Counted from the first letter of the stretch, positions 18,024-25,454 are shown. The stretch: 32,552 nt of DNA from Candidatus Krumholzibacteriia bacterium (GCA_029932915.1 JAOZPE010000005.1:73815-106366), one strand, 5' to 3'. Made by a program: numbers and translations. The notes: generated by a model from the letters alone, not told the origin.

Positions 18024-18574
18024 GATTCCCCTTCCATGGTGCGATGGTTCCCAGAGCCGGCGTCCTTCGCGTCGGAGGCGGCATCCTTCCCGCTGGGATC
18101 GGCATCCCTCCCGCCGGAAGCGGCATCCTGCGTCCGGGCACCTCGACCGTGGAGGCGGAGGATGGTGTAGATCACCACCGTGCTCAGCGCTCCCAGGGCC
18201 AGCGCCACTGGAATGGTTCCCACCCAGGCCGCCCCCAGGTAGGGCCCCAGCTTCTCCCAGCTCCAATTCGAGTCCAGGGGGGGCAGAGGGCGTCCCAGCA
18301 GCCAGCTTCCCACCCGGATCTCCAGCAGGGTCAGCGGAATGAAGGTCAGCGGATTGGAGACGTTGCTGCCCACCAGGGCGGCGGCCGGGGGCAGGCGCAG
18401 GGCACCGGCCACCAGCGCCGCGGCCCAGGTGTGGACTCCCAGAATGGGAGTGGCGCCGATCACTGCGCCCAGTCCCACGCTGAGGGCGGTCGCGCCCGGA
18501 CGGGAAGGATCGCGGAGCAATCGGGACAATGCGGAGCGATCCGGAAGCAAACGGAAGGCGCGAAGATTCGGCAT
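17987..18574 (-). CDS. DUF2062 membrane protein
   Basis: A 195-residue small membrane protein. The core matches DUF2062: SVGLGAVIGATPILGVHTWAAALVAGALRLPPAAALVGSNVSNPLTFIPLTLLEIRVGSWLLG, i.e. two hydrophobic hairpins with the typical P-x-x-G-x-H/Q-T and N-P-x-T motifs. It is followed by a third hydrophobic stretch, GAAWVGTIPVALALGALSTVVIYTIL. The family's function is unknown; some members are fused to glycosyltransferases. The C-terminal ~45 residues are a polar low-complexity tail made of a degenerate 7-residue repeat (DAASGGR, DADPSGK, DAASDAK). Start ATG at 18574. Its last 37 nt overlap the end of the convergent giant gene. Confidence 0.8.
   Translation of the reverse strand: MPNLRAFRLLPDRSALSRLLRDPSRPGATALSVGLGAVIGATPILGVHTWAAALVAGALRLPPAAALVGSNVSNPLTFIPLTLLEIRVGSWLLGRPLPPLDSNWSWEKLGPYLGAAWVGTIPVALALGALSTVVIYTILRLHGRGARTQDAASGGRDADPSGKDAASDAKDAGSGNHRTMEGESQPRGESGSRSE
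18058..18135. repeat. Imperfect 21-nt tandem repeat inside the DUF2062 gene
   Basis: About three units of the form CGGCATCC-(C/T)TCCCGC-... (21 nt each, clearest at 18079-18131) encode the heptad-like tail of the DUF2062 protein. The period is a multiple of three, so the repeat expands in frame. Confidence 0.6.
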
Positions 18575-18688
18575 GGCTTATGCGCAAGGACCGGTCATGG
18601 TCCTGCGGAATACCTCCCAGAGGGTTTCGCGGGGCAAAACGGGAGGTCCATCGCCCCATCGCTTGCAAGGCGCGAGAGAGGGCCCTGC

Positions 18689-18711
18689 CGTCCCCGTCGA
18701 GGATGGGGACG
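18689..18711. other. 7-bp perfect hairpin in the leader of the secreted-protein gene
   Basis: CGTCCCC (18689-18695) pairs with GGGGACG (18705-18711) across a 9-nt loop, 47 nt before the ATG at 18759. It could stabilise or regulate the mRNA. A T-rich tract does not follow directly. Confidence 0.35.
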
Positions 18712-18758
18712 GATGGAAAACGGACCCGGTTTCTTTCTTCTCCGAGGAGTTAGACATC

Positions 18759-19337
18759 ATGAAAAGCTTGCGCTTGTTTGGTCTGACGTTGTTGGTGCTG
18801 CTGATGGCCGTCCCGGCCATGGCCGCTGGCAACATCGGCATCTTCTTCGACACCGATGGCACCGTGGACAACATGTTCTTCGAGCGGGGCGTTCCTTTCA
18901 ACGTTCATATCGTCATGTACAACGTCGACGATGGCGTCGGAGCTGTCGAGTACAAGTTGAACCTGCCGGACGAGGTCGTCGTCCTCGATCAGCAGTATCT
19001 CGAGGGAGCCTATGTGTTCCCGTACATGCAGCAGAGCGAGGGAGCCACGGTCGGTGTGCAGATCGGCTTCGGTCGTTGCTTCTACATGGGCGACACCAGC
19101 CCCTACGTCCCCGACCTCGTGGTCGAGACCGTCGTGTGCTACAGCCTGGTGGACATCGACAATGCCACCATCAGTCTGGAAGGCTTCCCCGGCGACAGCG
19201 GTTACATCGTGCCCCGTTACGCGGATTGCACCCAGACCGCTGATCTGCACGAGTTGACGCCGACTCCGGCGACTTTCTCGGTTGCGGTGCCCTCGGAAAG
19301 CCCGAGCTGGGGTTCGGTGAAGGCGCTTTTCAACTAG
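18759..19337 (+). CDS. Secreted protein of unknown function
   Basis: Not recognised as a known family. A clear Sec signal peptide (MKSLRLFGLTLLVLLMAVPAMA, cleavage about residue 22) is followed by ~170 residues with alternating hydrophobic strands (VPFNVHIVMYNV, GAVEYKLNLPDEVVVL, TVGVQIGFG), suggesting a small beta-sandwich of the kind found in cohesin-like or adhesin-like proteins. Three cysteines (GRCFY, VVCYS, ADCTQ) could form disulfides after export. ATG 18759 follows GAGGAGT (18744-18750) with an 8-nt spacer, a strong ribosome site. A stable hairpin terminator follows, so the gene is probably monocistronic. Proteins of this style are common in uncultured FCB-type genomes (recollection). 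Confidence 0.8.
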   Translation: MKSLRLFGLTLLVLLMAVPAMAAGNIGIFFDTDGTVDNMFFERGVPFNVHIVMYNVDDGVGAVEYKLNLPDEVVVLDQQYLEGAYVFPYMQQSEGATVGVQIGFGRCFYMGDTSPYVPDLVVETVVCYSLVDIDNATISLEGFPGDSGYIVPRYADCTQTADLHELTPTPATFSVAVPSESPSWGSVKALFN

Positions 19338-19365
19338 CAACCTTCCCCCCCGATCGACGTAGGAT

Positions 19366-19395
19366 AAGGGTCCGAACCCCAGGTTCGGGCCCTTT
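19366..19395 (+). terminator. Stable hairpin terminator after the secreted-protein gene
   Basis: A 13-bp stem (19366-19378 with 19382-19394, one G-T pair) and a 3-nt loop, followed by a short TTTCCT tract. The stem is strong but the T-run is weak. The next gene starts 20 nt downstream. Confidence 0.7.
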
Positions 19396-19414
19396 CCTCG
19401 TTCAGGAGCCGGCG

Positions 19415-20038
19415 ATGCGAGCAGTTCTCGTTCCACAAGACTTTCCCCGCAGCGAGGAGATCGAGGCGGCGGCCGCGCGGGCCGCTCGGCGTCTGGGCCT
19501 CGACCGGCAGTTGACCGAACTGCATCTGGTGCTCGATGCGCCGGAGTTCGAGGAAGGGGGCTTCTGGCAGATCGAGCGCGAGGGAGATCGGGTGGAAGCC
19601 ACGCTCTATTCCTCGCCGCGGGATGTGCTCACGCCTCCGAACTGGCGCGAGGCGGCCAGTCTGGGTCTCGATGAGGACGAGCTGGCCGGACTCGATCCGG
19701 GAATGGTCGACCCGATCCGCCTGGATCGCTGGATCTACCGCAATCTCTTGCAGTTGGACGACATGCTCAGCCATCGGATCGATCCGGCCACCCTTCCCCG
19801 CTCGGCGGTGACGGCCTTCCAGATCTGCTGGGATGTGTGGACGGACGGGCGTCTGAAGCAGCGTTCCCTTCCGGGGATCTCCCTTGCCGAACGGCGCCGG
19901 GGGTTCTTCCGGCGCTTCGCCGCGGCCGGGGCGTTGCTCCCCCGTCATTGGGCGATCTTCCACGATCTGTGGGAAGGCCGCATCGAGGGCCAGCAGGCCC
20001 TGCTCGACGCGCTCGACCGCCTTCCACCCATCCGCTGA
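19415..20038 (+). CDS. Conserved-looking cytosolic protein of unknown function
   Basis: A 207-residue protein that I do not recognise. There is no signal peptide or membrane segment. It is rich in Glu/Asp/Arg and mostly helical in appearance, with several Trp residues (FWQIERE, NWREAASLGLDEDEL, RWIYRNLLQLDDMLSHRID, ICWDVWTDGRLKQRSLPG, HWAIFHDLWEG). The segment RWIYRNLLQLDDMLSHRID plus a later H and E could support a metal or substrate site, but no HExxH zinc-protease motif is present. AGGAG at 19404-19408 lies 6 nt before the ATG, a convincing ribosome site. It sits alone between a terminator and a small secreted-protein gene. Confidence 0.7.
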   Translation: MRAVLVPQDFPRSEEIEAAAARAARRLGLDRQLTELHLVLDAPEFEEGGFWQIEREGDRVEATLYSSPRDVLTPPNWREAASLGLDEDELAGLDPGMVDPIRLDRWIYRNLLQLDDMLSHRIDPATLPRSAVTAFQICWDVWTDGRLKQRSLPGISLAERRRGFFRRFAAAGALLPRHWAIFHDLWEGRIEGQQALLDALDRLPPIR

Positions 20039-20283
20039 ACCCGCATCCCCGTCGTCCTTCATCCCCCTGTACCTGTCCTTCGTTGTGGGGTACCGTAGCG
20101 GCGGATACCAAGCCGGGCGGCCGCGGTCTTCCGGACGGACCGGCCGGCGGTCCATCGGTCTCTGGTGGGAGGCGCACCGTGTACATGCCATTGCCTGGAC
20201 CGGGGTGGAGAAGAACACCCCTTCGATCCCATTTCACCTTCTCTGCTGTCGGGGGACGCCTGCGCGGGGTGCAGCGGACGCGG

Positions 20284-20760
20284 ATGCGGGCGATGGAGGT
20301 GCTGCTGATCCTCCTGGTCCTTCCGGTGGCCCTCGGAGCCGGGACCGCGCGGGTGGCCGGCGCTCAGGAATGGTCGGGGAAGGAGGGCCTGAGCCCCTGG
20401 ATCTGGGTGGTGGCCGGGGTTCCCCGGGGAGGAGTGGGCTCGTACCTGCTCAGTGGCTTCCATGCCGGCACGGCCGAGCTGAAGCTGGATTGGGCCTGGG
20501 TGGATGGGGAGGGTGAGACGGTCGCGGACGGGAATTTCACCCTGCGGGCGGGCCGAAGCGTCGATCTGGAGATTCCGGCGCCTCCGGCCCTGTCCCGGCC
20601 GGCCTCGTGCACCCTGCTGGTGAGTGGGCTCGATCTCGATCCCGAATGGATGGTTTTCCGCCTGTGGCGGCCTTCCGGCTCGGCCGGAGGGGTGAACTGG
20701 GTGGGCCGGTGGCTGCACAGCGATCCGGCCTGGGTGGCCCCTTCCCGAATTGAACCCTAG
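20284..20760 (+). CDS. Putative secreted protein of unknown function
   Basis: About 158 residues, with an N-terminal hydrophobic segment MEVLLILLVLPVALGAGTARVAGAQ that looks like a Sec signal peptide (cleavage after AGAQ or slightly earlier). A Trp-rich beta-type domain follows (LSPWIWVVAGVP, ELKLDWAWVDGEGETV, MVFRLWRPSGSAGGVNWVGRWLHS). No family is recognised. The start is uncertain: ATG 20284 is chosen because it gives a short basic n-region (MRAMEVLL). GTG 20269 and ATG 20293 are alternatives, and none has a clear Shine-Dalgarno site. The frame is open upstream to 19837, where it only shadows another gene. Confidence 0.6.
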   Translation: MRAMEVLLILLVLPVALGAGTARVAGAQEWSGKEGLSPWIWVVAGVPRGGVGSYLLSGFHAGTAELKLDWAWVDGEGETVADGNFTLRAGRSVDLEIPAPPALSRPASCTLLVSGLDLDPEWMVFRLWRPSGSAGGVNWVGRWLHSDPAWVAPSRIEP

Positions 20761-20767
20761 CTGAAAG

Positions 20768-20797
20768 TTGACAGCCCGGGGGGGTGGGACGTATCGT
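20768..20797 (+). promoter_or_regulatory. Promoter of the lipoprotein gene
   Basis: Perfect TTGACA at 20768-20773, 18-nt spacer, TATCGT at 20792-20797. Start of transcription is expected near 20804, leaving a ~90-nt leader. Confidence 0.7.
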
Positions 20798-20895
20798 ACC
20801 CGCGTTGTTCGCGCGGCCGCCCTGCCTGAGCCCGCCGAGCCCTTGCCCGGACTCCACCAAAACGGGCATTACCTTGCGCATACGGAGGACAGTCG

Positions 20896-21756
20896 ATGAG
20901 TTGGACGCGTCGCCCTGGTCTGCAAAGCCTGACCTTCTGGGCCCTTTTGTTGACCGTGGCCCCCTTGCTGATCATGACCAGTGGGTGTGGGAAGAAGAAG
21001 GAAGTCGACCCCTACGTCTACGGCAGTCTTCGGGACGTGACCCGCGGCAACGTAGAGAGCATCGGTTTTCTCTTCGAGATCGATTGCCCCGAGTTCGTCT
21101 ACATCGATGGCAACACGGGGATCGTCCGTGATCCCAAGGATCCCAACCTGCTCGAGTTCCTGGTGGCCACCGATCTGGAGAACCGTGCCCCCAGTTGGCA
21201 GGGAAAGCTCCTTGGAGTGCAGAAATTCTTCAGCCCCACCGTCTACCTGATGGTGCGGCGGGTGAAGGATGGAATGAACGTCACCGAGATCGACTCGTGC
21301 ACGAACTTCGTCATTCCCAACTTCACCGACCCCAAGCTCGAGGAGCTCTCGGGCTTCGATCTGAGCAAGATGCCGTACAACGCGCGTCGGAGTCAGCAGT
21401 CGGACATGGACGACCGCATCGGTATGGAGTTCCAGACCGCGGGCCGTGTCGAACTGTTGCCCGATCACGAGTGGAAGGCCCCGGAGGGCGAGGTTCCCGA
21501 AGGTGAGGAGGCTCCGACCGCTCCAGAGGTCTGGTACCTCGTCTCGGCCGACAATCCCAAGGCACTCTTCAAGATCACCAATGTCACCCCCAGCCTCGAG
21601 TTCGGTTTGAAGCTCCTGACGGCGCAGGGTCTGCCCTTCGTCGGAGGGGTCAAGATCGTCGATGTGTATCCCTACAAGGAGCGCAGGAGGGTGAAGGTGA
21701 CGGGCACGGTCGAGATCGAGTTCATCACCTACGCCAACCGCTACCTGGCTCCCTGA
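20896..21756 (+). CDS. Putative lipoprotein of unknown function
   Basis: A 286-residue protein with a signal sequence (hydrophobic FWALLLTVAPLLIM) and a lipobox-like TSGC around residue 31, followed by GKKKEVDPYVYG. The -3 residue of the lipobox is Thr rather than Leu, so lipidation is likely but not certain. The mature part has an N-terminal region of beta character, a central charged linker with an acidic run (EGEVPEGEEAP), and a C-terminal segment, VKIVDVYPYKERRRVKVTGTVEIEFITYANRYL, suggestive of a beta-barrel edge or OB-like fold. No known family recognised. GGAGG at 20884-20888 precedes ATG 20896 by 7 nt. It has its own promoter and a terminator, so it is monocistronic. Confidence 0.8.
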   Translation: MSWTRRPGLQSLTFWALLLTVAPLLIMTSGCGKKKEVDPYVYGSLRDVTRGNVESIGFLFEIDCPEFVYIDGNTGIVRDPKDPNLLEFLVATDLENRAPSWQGKLLGVQKFFSPTVYLMVRRVKDGMNVTEIDSCTNFVIPNFTDPKLEELSGFDLSKMPYNARRSQQSDMDDRIGMEFQTAGRVELLPDHEWKAPEGEVPEGEEAPTAPEVWYLVSADNPKALFKITNVTPSLEFGLKLLTAQGLPFVGGVKIVDVYPYKERRRVKVTGTVEIEFITYANRYLAP

Positions 21757-21776
21757 GCGGAGGGCTGTGATGATGG

Positions 21777-21815
21777 GGCCCACTCTGCGCGGCGCGTGGA
21801 GTGGGCCTTTTCATT
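21777..21815 (+). terminator. Rho-independent terminator after the lipoprotein gene
   Basis: A perfect 9-bp stem, GGCCCACTC (21777-21785) with GAGTGGGCC (21799-21807), a 13-nt loop and a TTTTCATTT tail. The ribosome site of the next gene starts only 4 nt beyond the T-rich tail. Confidence 0.85.
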
Positions 21816-21833
21816 TCCGGGGGGAGATGCACG

Positions 21834-22871
21834 GTGAGAATCGGAATCGTCGGAGAGATCCAGAGCGGCAAGTCGTCCCTGCTGGCCCTGCTCATGGCCG
21901 GTGAGGGAGCCCGGCGCGGCAAGCACGATTGGGAGACGGTCATCCCCATTCCCGACGAGCGGCTCCAGTGGCTCGCTCGCCTGCATCAGCCCAAGAAGGT
22001 CACTCCGGCCACCCTGGAGTTCGTCGACCTGTCCGGCGATCCCCAGCACGCCAGCAGCAGCCTCGATCAGCTCCTGGACCTTCCCGATCTGAGAACCTGC
22101 GACGGCATCGCCGTGGTCCTCGATTGCTTCACCCGGCCGGCCGATGCTGCCGCGCTGGAGAGCTTCGAGTTGGCCACCGCGGTGGCCGACCTCGACCGGG
22201 TCGAGCGCCGGCTCGAACGCCTTCAGGCGGATCGCAAGCGGGGGAACAAGGACGCCGAGAAGGAGATGGCGCTCATGGAGCGCCTGAAGGCCCATCTGGA
22301 GAGTGAGAAGCCCCTGCGGGTGCTGGAGATGAACGACACCGACCGCGCCGCCCTGCGGGGCTACCAGTTCCTCTCGCTCAAACCGGTCCTGGTGGTGGCC
22401 AACCGCCGGGAAGAAGAGGTGGCCGAGGCCGACCCGCCGGTGCTGGTGGAGGCGGCCGCGGCGGCCGGTCACGAGCTGTGCTCGCTCTCGCTGCCGCTGG
22501 AAGGGGAGCTGGCCGGCCTGGATCCGGCCGAACGGGAGGAGTTTCTGAAGGAACTGGGGATCGCCGAGCCGGCGGTCAGCCGCTTCCTGCGCTCGGCCTA
22601 TCGCAGTCTCGGGCTCATCTCCTTCCTCACCGCGGGCAAGGACGAGTGCCGGGCCTGGACGGTCCGCAAGGGGGCGACCGCGCCGGAGGCGGCGGGAAAG
22701 ATCCACAGCGATCTGCAACGCGGTTTCATCCGGGCCGAGGTGGTGGCCTTCGACGATCTGAAGGCCCACGGGGACGAGAAGGCGGCGAAGGCGGCCGGGG
22801 TGGTGCGGCTCGAAGGCAAGGACTACGTCGTCCAGGACGGCGACGTCATCGAGATCCGTTTCTCTGTTTGA
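21834..22871 (+). CDS. Divergent YchF/OLA1-like P-loop NTPase
   Basis: A 345-residue protein with the overall plan of YchF: P-loop IGIVGEIQSGKSSL (G1), PDERLQWLARLHQPKKVTPATLEFVDLSGD (YchF-type lead into the G3 DxxG), a helical coiled-coil insert (DLDRVERRLERLQADRKR), LKPVLVVANRREEE with an N-x-x-E motif where canonical GTPases have NKxD (YchF uses NxxE and prefers ATP), and a C-terminal TGS-like domain ISFLTAGKDECRAWTVRKGATAPEAAGKIHSDLQRGFIRAEV ending in DYVVQDGDVIEIRFSV. The P-loop lacks the usual GLPNVGKST sequence and the DxxG region lacks the VKGAS pattern, so it is a paralogue rather than standard YchF. GTG 21834 follows GGGGGGAG with a 7-nt spacer. Confidence 0.8.
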   Translation: MRIGIVGEIQSGKSSLLALLMAGEGARRGKHDWETVIPIPDERLQWLARLHQPKKVTPATLEFVDLSGDPQHASSSLDQLLDLPDLRTCDGIAVVLDCFTRPADAAALESFELATAVADLDRVERRLERLQADRKRGNKDAEKEMALMERLKAHLESEKPLRVLEMNDTDRAALRGYQFLSLKPVLVVANRREEEVAEADPPVLVEAAAAAGHELCSLSLPLEGELAGLDPAEREEFLKELGIAEPAVSRFLRSAYRSLGLISFLTAGKDECRAWTVRKGATAPEAAGKIHSDLQRGFIRAEVVAFDDLKAHGDEKAAKAAGVVRLEGKDYVVQDGDVIEIRFSV

Positions 22872-22880
22872 GGAGTTGGG

Positions 22881-22968
22881 GGGCCGCCCGCGGCTTGCCT
22901 CGTCACTTGTCCTCGCCGCCCTGGCGGGCGGCTGCGGAATCGTTCCTCGGCGAAGCCGCGGGCGGCCC
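22881..22968. repeat. 16-bp perfect inverted repeat flanking a REP-like unit
   Basis: GGGCCGCCCGCGGCTT (22881-22896) is the exact reverse complement of bases 22953-22968. The arms enclose repeat copy A, which itself contains a 7-bp hairpin. It lies between the convergent genes YchF-like (+) and pfkA (-) and may act as a bidirectional transcription end. Confidence 0.75.
22900..22965. repeat. REP-like repeat, copy A
   Basis: A 66-bp unit beginning TCGTCACTTGTCCTC and ending CGAAGCCGCGGGCGG, repeated almost identically at 22992-23058. It contains a perfect hairpin GCCGCCC-TGGC-GGGCGGC at 22915-22932. Non-coding and intergenic. Confidence 0.8.
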
Positions 22969-22991
22969 TCCACCTTCAGCGGCGATACGGT

Positions 22992-23058
22992 TCGTCACTT
23001 GTCCTCGCCGCCCTGGCGGGCGGTATGGGGAATCGTTCCTCGGCGAAGCCGCGGGCGG
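22992..23058. repeat. REP-like repeat, copy B
   Basis: A 67-bp near-identical copy of the unit at 22900-22965, differing mainly in a 4-5 nt block after the central hairpin (23007-23024). A third fragment of the unit start (TCGTCACT) appears at 23062-23069, overlapping the pfkA stop codon. Confidence 0.8.
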
Positions 23059-23067
23059 GCCTCGTCA

Positions 23068-24027
23068 CTACCGCGTACAGTGATGCAGCCCGAGCATGTA
23101 CTCGACGGCCTGACGGGCCTTGTTGCGGTCCTTCTTCAGGGGGGTCAAGGTCACCTCGTTGGCCTTCAGGCCGACCATCACGCCGCGGGCACCATCGAGA
23201 AGCCGCTCGACCGCCGCGTGACCCAGGCGGGTGGCCAGGATGCGGTCGAAGGCCGACGGATCGCCACCGCGCTGGATGTGTCCCAGCACCACCATGCGCA
23301 CTTCCTTGGTGGTGCGGGTGCGGATCTGCTCGGTGGCGGTGTGGGCCGAGGTGGCGCCTTCGGCCACGATGATGATGGCGTGCTGCTTGCCCCGGTTGTA
23401 GCCCTGCTCGATGTCCCGGACGATCTCGTCGTAGTCGAAGGGGGCCTCGGGCACCAGCACCTCCTCGGCTCCGCAGCAGAGTCCGGTGGCCACCGCCAGC
23501 ATGCCCGAATTGCGTCCCATCACCTCGACCACGAAGATGCGACCGTGACTGGTGGCCGTGTCGCGGATCTTGTCGACCGCGTCGACCGCGATGTTCAGGG
23601 CCGTGTCGTACCCGATGGAGTAGTCGGTGCCGGGGATGTCGTTGTCGATGGTGCCCGGCACACCGATGACCGGCACGTTCCACTCGGCGTCGATGCAGTG
23701 CCCCCCGCGGAAGCTGCCGTCGCCGCCGATGATGATGAGCCCGTCGAAGCCCGCTCGATGGAAGACCTCCGCCGCCGCGTCGCGCACCTCCCGGCGATCG
23801 AACTGCGGATGACGGAAGGTGCGCAGGATGGTTCCACCGCGCTGGAGGATCCCGCTGACCGAGTGCGCGGACATCTCCACGAAGTCGCCCTCGCACAGGC
23901 CCGCGAAACCCCGGCGGATCCCGAAGATCTCCACTCCGGCGTCGATGGCGCTGCGCACCACCGCCCGCAGCGCCGGGTTCATTCCCGCCGCGTCGCCGCC
24001 ACTGGTCATCACCGCGATGCGTTTCAC
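23068..24027 (-). CDS. pfkA: 6-phosphofructokinase (ATP-dependent type)
   Basis: Phosphorylates fructose-6-phosphate, the committed step of glycolysis. The 319 residues match the bacterial PfkA length. Motifs in order: MTSGGDAAGMNPALRAVVR (nucleotide loop), IIIGGDGSFRGG (GGDGS, indicating ATP rather than PPi use), PGTIDNDIPGTDYSIGYDTAL with the catalytic Asp, VVEVMGRNSGMLA, and VVLGHIQRGGDPSAFDR for substrate binding. The start codon is GTG at 24027, overlapping the rarA stop as GTGA, so the two are translationally coupled. The gene ends directly at the REP-like repeats. Confidence 0.95.
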   Translation of the reverse strand: MKRIAVMTSGGDAAGMNPALRAVVRSAIDAGVEIFGIRRGFAGLCEGDFVEMSAHSVSGILQRGGTILRTFRHPQFDRREVRDAAAEVFHRAGFDGLIIIGGDGSFRGGHCIDAEWNVPVIGVPGTIDNDIPGTDYSIGYDTALNIAVDAVDKIRDTATSHGRIFVVEVMGRNSGMLAVATGLCCGAEEVLVPEAPFDYDEIVRDIEQGYNRGKQHAIIIVAEGATSAHTATEQIRTRTTKEVRMVVLGHIQRGGDPSAFDRILATRLGHAAVERLLDGARGVMVGLKANEVTLTPLKKDRNKARQAVEYMLGLHHCTR

Positions 24028-25454
24028 TGTCCCTCTTCCTCCTCGGCACCGCTCCGTTCAGCCGGAAAGCGGTCGGTCTTCACTGGATCGTTCGTGGCCT
24101 CGTCTCCGGCGGAAGCCGCCGCCTTCGGGGGATGGGCGAGCCGCCACGCCGCTCGCAGGCGCTGGGCGGCCTCGGCTTCGAAACCCCGGTCGCCGGGACG
24201 GTAGAATACGCTTCCCTGCAGGCTCTCGGGAAGACAATCCATGGCCGCCACACCCTCGCTCTCGTCGTGGGCGTAACGGTAGCCCTTGCCGTAGCCCACT
24301 TCCTTCATCAGACGGGTCGGCGCGTTGCGCAGGTGAAGGGGGACCGGATCGCGCTTTCCCTGCTCGATCGCCCGTTGCGCCGCCTGGTAGGCCCGGTACA
24401 GGGCGTTGCTCTTGGGCGCCTGGGCCAGGTAGACCACGGCCTGGGTCAGGGCGAGCGCCCCTTCGGGCATGCCGATGGAATGCATGGCGTCGAAAGCGGC
24501 GGTGGCCTGGACCAGGGCCTGAGGGTCGGCCAGGCCGATGTCCTCGCTGGCGAAACGGACCAGACGCCGGGCCACGTACAGCGGATCCTCGCCGGATTCG
24601 AGCATGCGAACCAGCCAGTACACGCCCGCCTGCACGTCGGAGTTGCGCAGCGACTTGTGCAGGGCACTGATGAGATTGAAGTGTTCCTCGCCCTGCTTGT
24701 CGTAGACCAGGTGGGCCTCGGCCAGCACCTTCTCCGCCAGGTCGACTGCGATGAGATGGTCGTCACGGTGCAGGGCAGCCGTCGCCGCCAGCTCCAGGCT
24801 GCCCAGGGCGAAACGGGCATCGCCGCCGCTGCGCTCGGCGATGAGCCGGAGCGCCTCGTCCGGGGCTTCCACACCGCTCGCCCCGAGACCGCGTTCGCTG
24901 TCGTGGAGAGCCCGCTCGAGCAGTCGGACGAGTGCGTCGGGAGAGAGGGGATCGAGCACCACCACCCGGCAGCGCGAGAGCAGGGCGGCGTTGACCTCGA
25001 AGGAGGGATTCTCCGTCGTCGCGCCGACCAGGATCACGTCCCCGCTCTCGACATAGGGCAGCAGGGCGTCCTGCTGGCCCTTGTTGAAGCGGTGGATCTC
25101 GTCGAGGAAGAGCAGGGGGGCCCGGCCCCCGGCGCGGCGCAGCTTGCGCGCGTCGGACATGACCGCCTTGAGTTCCTTCACCCCCACCGAGACCGCCGAG
25201 TAGGGGAGGAAGGTGGCGCCGACGGCGTGGGCGAGACAGCGGGCGATGGAGGTCTTGCCGCAGCCCGGAGGGCCCCACAGCACGAGGCTGGGCAGTTCCC
25301 GTCGCTCGATGGCGGTGCGCAGGACCGTCCCCTCGCCGAGGGCGCGTTCCTGCCCGACGATCTCGTCCATGTTCCGCGGGCGCATACGATCGGCCAGGGG
25401 TGTGCCCGAAGTGGATCCCTGGCTTGGGTCGAGGCTTGAGAGGAGATCGTCCAT
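24024..25454 (-). CDS. rarA: Replication-associated recombination protein A (MgsA/RarA AAA+ ATPase)
   Basis: AAA+ ATPase of the clamp-loader-related RarA/Mgs1/WRNIP1 family, acting at stalled replication forks. Residues show PLADRMRPRNMDEIVGQ, Walker A LWGPPGCGKTSIA, Walker B LLFLDEIHRFNKGQQDALLPYVESG, sensor 1 ATTENPSFEVNAALLSRC, and the C-terminal tetramerisation domain with YDKQGEEHFNLISALHKSLRNSDVQAGVYWLVRMLESGEDPLYVARRLVRFASEDIGLADP, which is diagnostic. At 476 residues it is slightly longer than usual (430-450), owing to an acidic Ala/Glu-rich tail. Start ATG at 25454. Co-directional with pfkA. Confidence 0.95.
   Translation of the reverse strand: MDDLLSSLDPSQGSTSGTPLADRMRPRNMDEIVGQERALGEGTVLRTAIERRELPSLVLWGPPGCGKTSIARCLAHAVGATFLPYSAVSVGVKELKAVMSDARKLRRAGGRAPLLFLDEIHRFNKGQQDALLPYVESGDVILVGATTENPSFEVNAALLSRCRVVVLDPLSPDALVRLLERALHDSERGLGASGVEAPDEALRLIAERSGGDARFALGSLELAATAALHRDDHLIAVDLAEKVLAEAHLVYDKQGEEHFNLISALHKSLRNSDVQAGVYWLVRMLESGEDPLYVARRLVRFASEDIGLADPQALVQATAAFDAMHSIGMPEGALALTQAVVYLAQAPKSNALYRAYQAAQRAIEQGKRDPVPLHLRNAPTRLMKEVGYGKGYRYAHDESEGVAAMDCLPESLQGSVFYRPGDRGFEAEAAQRLRAAWRLAHPPKAAASAGDEATNDPVKTDRFPAERSGAEEEEGQ

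Noticed and set aside
16665-18668. Long minus-strand open frame (667 codons) across the end of the giant gene and the DUF2062 gene
   Set aside because: It is the shadow frame of two supported genes and shows no family features.
18663-18691. TTGCAA-17-TGCCGT as a promoter of the secreted-protein gene
   Set aside because: The -10 lacks the conserved A and the match is weak; not listed as a feature.
20039-20283. Promoter or small gene between 19415-20038 and 20284
   Set aside because: A TACCGT at 20091 lacks a convincing -35 box, and short frames here have no ribosome site; the 245 bp remain unexplained.
24132-25439. Plus-strand open frame antisense to rarA
   Set aside because: Shadow of the clear AAA+ gene.
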